From positions 1-7,912 of the forward strand of contig JAIRKS010000151.1 of NCBI GenBank assembly GCA_031259905.1: a stretch of DNA of 7,912 bases, written 5' to 3'. Source of the stretch: Odoribacteraceae bacterium. Lineage in GTDB: Bacteria; Bacteroidota; Bacteroidia; Bacteroidales; Marinifilaceae. The notes below the pieces were generated by a model. That model was not told the origin of the DNA. It saw only the letters and a list, made by a program, of their open reading frames with translations, and ran no database searches. Of this stretch, positions 1-5,640 are shown one piece after another; within the stretch, counting starts at the first letter, position 1, and every line of letters begins with the position of its first letter. Position numbers and translations under genes: made by a program.

Positions 1-86
1 CCCCTCGTCACGCCCCGGCCGGCTTAATGCCCGCCCGTGCTACGGGCTGGGAGGGGGTGCAGGGGGGGAAACACTTTCCCCCCTGC
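1..86. repeat. GC-rich intergenic hairpin repeat, copy 1
   Basis: This stretch matches 7672-7756 in the same orientation: by hand alignment about 77 of 86 columns are identical, with 8 substitutions and one 1-nt gap. It contains two inverted repeats. Hairpin A is GCCCGT/ACGGGC (33-38 and 42-47, 3-nt loop GCT). Hairpin B pairs 59-71 with 75-86 (12 pairs, one bulged G, loop CAC). On the minus strand the repeat begins 15 nt after the stop of the SusD-like gene, so hairpin B would be the first strong structure in the 3' end of that transcript. No T-run follows it on the minus strand, so it is not a canonical intrinsic terminator; it could still stabilise or mark the mRNA 3' end. The match begins at base 1, so the repeat may extend beyond the window edge. 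It has no coding signal. The family is not recognised. Confidence 0.8.
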
Positions 87-101
87 TCGACCGGGAAGCG
101 A

Positions 102-2081
102 TCAGTTCACGTTATCCTCGTCGGCGACGGCTTCTTGCCATGTTTCCCACATGGGTGTGGCGGCGTTATAGCCATCGTAGCCGAAATTCTGGGCGAGTTC
201 CCCCTTATTATTCGCGGTAATTGCCGAGTTAGGGACAGGCCAGTAGATATTATGCTTGGCGATAGAATAAGTCTTATCGCGCACGGGGATACCCTTGTTA
301 TAATACCCAAGACGGGTAAGGCGTTGATACCAGTAACTGCCGCCGGTGGTGCCGGTGCCCTCCTGCTTATCGTAGTCATTGATATTATAGGTATTCCCCC
401 ACTCGTCGGCCTTGCCGCTGAGCGCGAGACTACGCGACACGCGGGTCAACTCCACGTTGCGCCACTCCTCGAGATACAACTCGCGGGCGCGCTCGTTCAT
501 GATATCGCCGATCGTGACGGTAGCGTACAGTCGGGTACAGCCGGCGCGCTGGCGGACAGTGTTAACGTCGGCGGCGGCGGTAGCGTCGTTGAGGTAAAAC
601 TTGGCCTCGGCGCGGAGGAGATACACCTCGGCGAGGCGGTAGAGATACCATTCGGCGTTGGCGCCGGTGGTGGCGCCGCTAAACTGCGTGGACGACTGGT
701 TGGCCTCGGCGGCGACGTCGTGCAGGTAGAGCTTGTAGTGGGGCCAGTCGAACCATATGCGGACGGTGTCGGACAGCCCGTTGGCGGCGCTGATCGTGTA
801 TCCGTTCTTGAGACTGATCGTCTGCCCGTAATACGCGCTGGCGGGGTTATTGCACTTTATGTTCTCCATCAGCCCCCAGTTCCCTGACGCGGCGCTGTGG
901 CGTAGATCGCCGTCGTCGTGCGCGCCGTTGACGTTCCAGAGATCGTGCGTGGCGAACCTGGTGAGGTGGTAACATCCGATGCCGCGCCCGATGGCCCGCG
1001 TGTAGTCGAGGTTAGTGGTATAGTCGCCGTTATTGCGGGCGTAATCGTTGACGGCATTCTGGCCGTCGGGAGTCTTGATGTTGGCGTTATTCCACATGGG
1101 CCCGAAGACGCGCATGGTGTAAAACGGGATCATCGACTCGGCGGTGGCGCCGCGGTTGGGCATGCCCATGATCACCTCGCGGTTGGCGGCGATGAGCTTG
1201 TTCTCGGGCCGGTGGAGATCCCAGATGACGTTGCGGGTGACGGGCCACGTTTCGGGCGAGTAGTTCTGGTAGAACGTGCCGAAGGTGGAGGTCATGAGGG
1301 AGTAGCCGGAGAGATCGATCAGCGTATCGGCTTGCAACTTGGCCTTCTGGAACTGCCCGGTGGCGAGGTAACACTTGGCGAGCAACACGCGGCAGGCGCC
1401 CTTGTTGACCATGCCGACGTAGGTCATGTCCGCTTGCGCGGGTACCCACTTGACGGCGAACTCGAGGTCGGCGGTGATCATGTCGAGGATCGCCTCCTTC
1501 TTCGTGGAGCGGTAGTTCTGCTTTGGCGTCTCGAGGATCTTGGTGATGAGCGGGACGTCGCCGAACTGGAAGACGAGGTTGTAGTAGCGGAAAGCGCGGT
1601 GGAAGTATGCCCTTCCGAGGTAGGCGTTCTTGGTCGGCTCGTCGAGACCCTTCACCGCGTCGATAAACGAGATGATGGTGTTGGCGCCCTTGATGCCGTT
1701 GAATCCTTCAGTCCAGTAGAAAGGCCGGAAGTCGCCCCCCTCGTGACCGAGATCCTCGGTGATGGGGTTGAGCTGCTGGTCGATGTTGGAGAGGAGGTTG
1801 CCGTCGGTTTTGCTGGCGACGGACAGCTCGGAGTAGACGTACTCGGTGGCGATGGGCGCGGAGTTGGAGTTGGCGCTGTAATGCGTCCAGTTGTTGCGCA
1901 GGTTCTTGTCGCAGTTAGCGAGCGCGGCTTGCAGGCCGGATTCGGAGCTGAACGTCGTTGTCGGCTCGTAGAAGGAGAGCGGGTCGGGTTCGAGGAAGCT
2001 CCTGGAACAGGCCGCGAGCAGTATCGTGATGCCGGCGACGGCGGCCAACATGCTTTTCAGTCGTTTAGTTATCTTTTTCAT
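102..2081 (-). CDS. SusD/RagB-family nutrient-binding outer-membrane lipoprotein
   Basis: Surface lipoprotein of a SusC/SusD uptake complex; it should close over the SusC-like barrel and capture the substrate. The 659-residue protein begins with a lipoprotein signal: basic MKK start, hydrophobic stretch at about 11-24, and a LLAAC lipobox with the lipidated cysteine at residue 25. The mature start CSRSFLEPDP is typical of the family. Helical TPR-like segments are visible at about 154-178, 227-255 and 481-515, followed by ERARELYLEEWRNVELTR (530-547). The SusD C-terminal signature is present near 611-635 (YWPVPNSAI, then LAQNFGY). At 659 residues it is at the long end of the usual 500-650. The ATG at 2079-2081 lies 12 nt after the SusC stop, with an A-rich leader and no Shine-Dalgarno, as usual in Bacteroidota. 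The last quarter (about residues 554-634) is noticeably AT-richer than the rest. No symbol is given because this is one of many SusD paralogues with unknown substrate; a RagB-like peptide-uptake role is an alternative to glycan uptake. Confidence 0.95.
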   Translation of the reverse strand: MKKITKRLKSMLAAVAGITILLAACSRSFLEPDPLSFYEPTTTFSSESGLQAALANCDKNLRNNWTHYSANSNSAPIATEYVYSELSVASKTDGNLLSNIDQQLNPITEDLGHEGGDFRPFYWTEGFNGIKGANTIISFIDAVKGLDEPTKNAYLGRAYFHRAFRYYNLVFQFGDVPLITKILETPKQNYRSTKKEAILDMITADLEFAVKWVPAQADMTYVGMVNKGACRVLLAKCYLATGQFQKAKLQADTLIDLSGYSLMTSTFGTFYQNYSPETWPVTRNVIWDLHRPENKLIAANREVIMGMPNRGATAESMIPFYTMRVFGPMWNNANIKTPDGQNAVNDYARNNGDYTTNLDYTRAIGRGIGCYHLTRFATHDLWNVNGAHDDGDLRHSAASGNWGLMENIKCNNPASAYYGQTISLKNGYTISAANGLSDTVRIWFDWPHYKLYLHDVAAEANQSSTQFSGATTGANAEWYLYRLAEVYLLRAEAKFYLNDATAAADVNTVRQRAGCTRLYATVTIGDIMNERARELYLEEWRNVELTRVSRSLALSGKADEWGNTYNINDYDKQEGTGTTGGSYWYQRLTRLGYYNKGIPVRDKTYSIAKHNIYWPVPNSAITANNKGELAQNFGYDGYNAATPMWETWQEAVADEDNVN

Positions 2082-2093
2082 GTGGTTGTGTTT

Positions 2094-5000
2094 TTAGAGG
2101 GTGATGTTTAATCCTAACGTGAAGACGCGGGTGGCAAGTCCCCCGGTCTCCGGATCGCCGTACTCCCAGTCTTTCTGCCAGGCGGCGACGTTGCGGATAG
2201 AGCCGAAGACGCGCGCCTTCTGTATGTTCCAGCGAGTCGTCCACTCGCGCGGCACGGTGTAGCCGAGGGAGATGTTCTCGAGACGGATGAAGGAGCGGTC
2301 GTGCAGGCGTGCGGCGCCGATGGCTCCGGTGGGGCCGGTGGCGTCGAGGCGGGCGTAGGTGTCGGAGGGATTCTCCGGCGTCCAGTAGGTCTTCTTGAAG
2401 ATGTTGTAGCCGCCGGTGACGCGCGATCCCCCGTTGTCGTTGTTGAGGTAGTAGGTCTCGAGGGACTTGTGGCCCATGTACGAGTAGATGTTGAAGGAGA
2501 TGGTGAGGTCTTTCCATAGCGTGAAGTCGTTGCGGAGCGACCAGTGGATGGGCGGCGAGTATTGGCCGAGGAACTCCCTGTCGTTGTCGTTGTAGACGGG
2601 GGTGACGCTGCCGTCGGCGTTCGTCCTGTCATCGGCGGTGTAGGTGTTGGCCACCTTGGGATCACCGGGCTTCTGCCCGTACTTGGCGGCCTCCTCGATC
2701 TCGTTGACCTGCCAGATGCCGGTGACGCGGTAGTTCCAGATCACGCCGATGGGTTGGCCGATGAACCAGTTGTTGGTCTTGTCGTCGATCTCCTTGCTGC
2801 CGGTGACGTTCCCGTTGAGATCGACAATGTCCTCGTTCTCGTAGTAGAGGTGCTTGATCTCGTTTTTGTTGTAGGAGAAGCCGAAGGCGGTGTTCCACTC
2901 GAAGTTCTCGTTCCGCACGTTCGTCGAGTTGACGGAGAGTTCGAAGCCCCTGTTCTGTACCTCGCCGAGGTTCGTGGTGATGGAGCTGAAGCCGGAGAAG
3001 CCGGGGAGGCGCTGGCTCATGATCATGTCGTGGGTGTTCATCACGTAGTACTCGAGGCTACCGGTGACGCGGTCGTTGATGAACCCGAAGTCGACCCCGA
3101 AGTTCCACGCGGTGGTCTTTTCCCACTGCAGGTTGGGGTTGGCCAGGCGATCCATAGCGAGGTAGCGGACGAGGTACGTGGCGTTGGAGGCGTTCACGTA
3201 TCCTTGCATGGATCCCGTCCCCCCGCTCAGGTTGGCGAGCGAGACGTAGGGATCGCTGAGGGATCGGTTGCCGTTCTTGCCGTAGGAGAGGCGCAGCTTA
3301 CCGGTGCTCATGGGCGTCCACTTGAAGAACTCCTCGTTGGTGAACGTCCAGCCGAGAGCGACGGATGGGAAGGTGGCGTAGGGGTTGTTCTGCCCGAAGG
3401 CGGAGTAACCGTCGCGACGGACGGAAGCCGTCAGCATGTACGTGTTGTCGTAGGAGTAGAAGATACGGGCGAGCAACGCGTCGGCGGTCTGGTGGGTGTC
3501 GGTGGAGCTGAAGCTACTTTCCGACTTGCCTGCGTTGGCCGTGTTGTGGAAGCCGAGGGCGTCCGAGGGGAGGATGTTGTATGCCTCGATGCGGTCAGTC
3601 CACGAGCGACGCTCCTCTGCTTCCTGCACGAGGGTGAGGTTGACGCGGTGGATGTCGGCGAAGGTGTGCTCCCACGAGATGGTGTTGTTGAGCGACCAGT
3701 CGAAGCGGGTCGTCTGCTCGCGGTTGACCCGCCCGGTCAGCGCCGTGCGCGCGGGGTGGTCGGCGGAAAGGAACCACCTGTCGTGGAAGTACTGCCAGCG
3801 CGGCGCGGCGTTGAAGGAGTAGGTGATGTCGTACGGGAGGCGGATCTTGGCGTTCACGATACTATTAAATATGGTGTAGCCCTTCTCAAGCTCCTCGTAC
3901 TGGCGGTTGAAGTCGTAGTTGTACTGGTAGATGGGACCCTCGCCCATTGGCCTCCAGACGAGGTTACCGTCCGCGTCGCGGTGCGAGGCGTAGGGGCTGT
4001 TCCAGATCTCGTTGTCGTCCCAGTAATTCGTTCCCAGTCCGACCTGGATGTCGCCGTCGGTGCGGTTCTGGAAGTTGATGTTAGCACCCACCTCGAGCCA
4101 GTCGGTGACCTTACCCTCCACCTTGATGTTGGAGCGGATGGCACTGTACTCGTTGCCCTTGACGGCGCCCTCGTTCGCGAGATAGCCGAACGACAGGTAG
4201 TAGTTCATCCTGTCGCTCGCGCCGGAGACGCTGGCGTTGATGTCGCGGTTGAATCCCGTGCGGAAGACGTTGTCGAACCAGTCGTAGGTGCGGCCGGCGA
4301 GGTAGTTCTCGAGCAGCAGATTTGTCAGGCCGAGCCGCTTGGCGTAGATGCTGGCGTCGGACTCGTTTGCCGCGTTCGTGGAGTATGCCTGCCATTCCGC
4401 GAGCGACACGCCGTACTTGGAGAGGTTCTCCGGGCGCTCGAAGTAGCCTTTACGCGTCTCTTGCACCTGGTACGCCTCGTAGTTGTTCGTCGTCGGGTTG
4501 ATGCCGTACGTCAGCCGCTTCTGCCAGTCCTCGCGGTACTGCATGTATCCCTCCGGGTCGAACACTTCGCGGTAGGCGCTTTTCGTGGTGAAGCTCACGT
4601 TCGCGCTCACGTTCACCACGGGCCTGCCGATCTTGCCTTTCTTGGTGGTGATGATCACGACGCCGTTCGCGGCTTTCGCCCCGTACACGGCAGCTGCCGA
4701 GGCGTCTTTCAGCAGGTCGATCTGGCTGATGTCGTCGGGATTGATCTCGGACAGCTCCCCGTAGAACATCATCCCGTCGAGGATGAGCAGCGGGTCGTTG
4801 TGCCCGCCGGAGGTGTACACGGAGCGTTGCCCGCGAATTTGCATCGAGCCGCCGCCTTTTGCCGAGGGGTCGTACCCGACGCTCAAGCCCGGCGTGCCGC
4901 GGAGGATGTCCTGCACGGTCTTCGGGTTCTCGTCGGCGAGCTTCTCCGGCCGGATCTGGATGATGGCCCCGGTGAGGTCTTTCTTACGGGCGACGCCGTA

Positions 5001-5354
5001 ACCGATGACCACTACCTCGTCAATGCTCCGCGTCTCTTCAATAAGCTGGACGTTGAGCAGGATCTTCGTCCCAACCTCGATCTCTTGGGTCACGTGCCCG
5101 ATGAACGAGAAGACCAGGACGCTCTTGCTGCCGGGAACGGTGATGCTGTACTTCCCGTCCCTGTCGGTGGTGGTACCGCTACTTGTCCCCTGGATTCTCA
5201 CGTGCACGCCTGGTAACGATTCGCCTTCGGTGCTGCTCACCGTTCCAGACACGGTAATGCCTTGCGCGAACGCGAAGGCATTTACACACACACATAGCAG
5301 GGCAGCCATCAGGGCTTTCCGCCAGGTGTTTTTGTTAGTCAGTTGTTTCTTCAT
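2094..5354 (-). CDS. SusC/RagA-family TonB-linked outer-membrane transporter
   Basis: Outer-membrane beta-barrel that imports the substrate delivered by the adjacent SusD-like lipoprotein, powered through TonB-ExbBD. The 1086 residues fit the SusC family length. Order seen: Sec signal peptide (1-30, hydrophobic core ALMAALLCVCVNAF, likely cut after AFA30); a carboxypeptidase-regulatory-like domain (about 34-105, with SGTVSSTEGESLPGVHV and TTTDRDGKYSITV); a TonB-box-like IDEVVVIGYG (111-120); a plug domain (about 125-240) with QIRGQRS, LILDGM and the family hallmark IDLLKDASAAAVYGAKAANG (212-231), then GVVIITTKKG; and a barrel to the C-terminus, which ends in a strand-like VFTLGLNITL. The frame is intact. 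The ATG at 5352-5354 gives the full signal peptide and follows an A/T-rich leader. It is the first gene of a two-gene operon with the SusD-like gene. No FecR/STN-type extension precedes the regulatory domain, so direct sigma/anti-sigma signalling by this protein is unlikely. Substrate unknown. Confidence 0.96.
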   Translation of the reverse strand: MKKQLTNKNTWRKALMAALLCVCVNAFAFAQGITVSGTVSSTEGESLPGVHVRIQGTSSGTTTDRDGKYSITVPGSKSVLVFSFIGHVTQEIEVGTKILLNVQLIEETRSIDEVVVIGYGVARKKDLTGAIIQIRPEKLADENPKTVQDILRGTPGLSVGYDPSAKGGGSMQIRGQRSVYTSGGHNDPLLILDGMMFYGELSEINPDDISQIDLLKDASAAAVYGAKAANGVVIITTKKGKIGRPVVNVSANVSFTTKSAYREVFDPEGYMQYREDWQKRLTYGINPTTNNYEAYQVQETRKGYFERPENLSKYGVSLAEWQAYSTNAANESDASIYAKRLGLTNLLLENYLAGRTYDWFDNVFRTGFNRDINASVSGASDRMNYYLSFGYLANEGAVKGNEYSAIRSNIKVEGKVTDWLEVGANINFQNRTDGDIQVGLGTNYWDDNEIWNSPYASHRDADGNLVWRPMGEGPIYQYNYDFNRQYEELEKGYTIFNSIVNAKIRLPYDITYSFNAAPRWQYFHDRWFLSADHPARTALTGRVNREQTTRFDWSLNNTISWEHTFADIHRVNLTLVQEAEERRSWTDRIEAYNILPSDALGFHNTANAGKSESSFSSTDTHQTADALLARIFYSYDNTYMLTASVRRDGYSAFGQNNPYATFPSVALGWTFTNEEFFKWTPMSTGKLRLSYGKNGNRSLSDPYVSLANLSGGTGSMQGYVNASNATYLVRYLAMDRLANPNLQWEKTTAWNFGVDFGFINDRVTGSLEYYVMNTHDMIMSQRLPGFSGFSSITTNLGEVQNRGFELSVNSTNVRNENFEWNTAFGFSYNKNEIKHLYYENEDIVDLNGNVTGSKEIDDKTNNWFIGQPIGVIWNYRVTGIWQVNEIEEAAKYGQKPGDPKVANTYTADDRTNADGSVTPVYNDNDREFLGQYSPPIHWSLRNDFTLWKDLTISFNIYSYMGHKSLETYYLNNDNGGSRVTGGYNIFKKTYWTPENPSDTYARLDATGPTGAIGAARLHDRSFIRLENISLGYTVPREWTTRWNIQKARVFGSIRNVAAWQKDWEYGDPETGGLATRVFTLGLNITL

Positions 5355-5387
5355 TCTTAAAGTTGTTTAGTTATACGATAGTCCTAC

Positions 5388-5413
5388 AAACGGGGGCTTC
5401 TTCCCCTTCGTTT
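5388..5413 (-). other. 5'-leader hairpin of the SusC/SusD operon
   Basis: On the minus strand the leader folds as AAACG, bulge AA, GGGG, loop AAGAAG, CCCC, CGTTT (nine pairs in all). The structure begins at about the start site expected from the predicted promoter at 5420-5450, so it would occupy the extreme 5' end of the mRNA, leaving about 33 unpaired A/T-rich nt before the ATG. 5'-end hairpins are known to protect bacterial mRNAs from decay; that role here is inference. It does not resemble a riboswitch I recognise. Confidence 0.5.
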
Positions 5414-5419
5414 CACTGC

Positions 5420-5450
5420 CAAAAATATTATAAAAACTTCTCAAAGCAAT
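5420..5450 (-). promoter_or_regulatory. Predicted Bacteroidota-type promoter of the SusC/SusD operon
   Basis: The minus strand carries TATTTTTG (5427-5420), an exact match to the Bacteroidota -7 box TAnnTTTG, and ATTG (5450-5447) 19 nt upstream as a near match to the -33 TTTG. This spacing fits the consensus. The expected start is near 5413, giving a leader of about 59 nt. The box lies only 12 nt beyond the T-run of the upstream terminator, consistent with an independent transcription unit. No clear operator repeat is visible around it. Confidence 0.65.
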
Positions 5451-5462
5451 GCAACACGCGAT

Positions 5463-5493
5463 AAAAAAAAGTACGCGGTACACAATCCCGCGT
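5463..5493 (-). terminator. Predicted intrinsic terminator of comEC
   Basis: On the minus strand ACGCGG (5493-5488) pairs perfectly with CCGCGT (5478-5473) across a 9-nt loop. After two bases (AC) there is a run of eight T (5470-5463). The stem is short but GC-rich, and the T-run is the longest in this gap. An alternative small fold GTAC-CGC-GTAC overlaps the right arm. It lies about 150 nt after the comEC stop and just before the promoter of the transporter operon, so it would insulate the two units. Confidence 0.6.
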
Positions 5494-5500
5494 CGGGCGC

Positions 5501-5622
5501 GCCTTCCCGTGACGTCGGGAGGCGGGAAAGGGGAAGGAAAAGCAGGATACCGGTGGGGGAAACGACTGCCCGCTCTCGCGTTTCGGGCAGGTCGCGTGGC
5601 CGGCACGGGACGTGCCGACGCG
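5501..5622 (-). other. Cluster of three hairpins in the comEC 3' region
   Basis: The 286 bases between comEC and the SusC-like gene have no supportable gene. Downstream of comEC on the minus strand there are three inverted repeats. (i) 5593-5622: five outer pairs (CGCGT/ACGCG), a 3-nt bulge and seven inner pairs (CGGCACG/CGTGCCG) with a 3-nt loop, starting 18 nt after the stop. (ii) 5566-5590: CTGCCCG/CGGGCAG with an 11-nt loop. (iii) 5501-5523: eight pairs with one bulged base and a 6-nt loop. None is followed by a good T-run; the terminator at 5463-5493 comes after them. They could be mRNA-stabilising structures, a 3'-UTR-derived RNA, or remnants of a hairpin-rich intergenic element. Confidence 0.5.
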
Positions 5623-5640
5623 TTGTCGAGGGGGTTCCGG

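Noticed and set aside
33..47. REP element of the RAYT-transposase type
   Set aside because: Such repeats carry a GTAG/GGAG-type tetranucleotide next to the stem foot. Here GTAG occurs on the minus strand only within the stem-loop itself, and no RAYT gene is in the window. A distant relation is not excluded.
27..887. 286-codon plus-strand frame starting in repeat copy 1
   Set aside because: It runs through the hairpin repeat and then antisense to SusD; no family resemblance.
918..2111. 397-codon open frame on the plus strand, antisense to the SusD-like gene
   Set aside because: Same low-complexity V/G/D/E-rich composition, no recognisable motif, and it lies opposite a solid SusD-family gene.
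2544..5216. 890-codon open frame on the plus strand, antisense to the SusC-like gene
   Set aside because: The translation is dominated by V, D, G, E, L and R with no domain order, signal or family motif, and it mirrors an intact, clearly recognised SusC-family gene. Long antisense frames of this kind arise from GC-biased codon use.
5355..5412. Riboswitch in the SusC/SusD leader
   Set aside because: The leader is only about 59 nt with a single hairpin and matches no riboswitch consensus I know.
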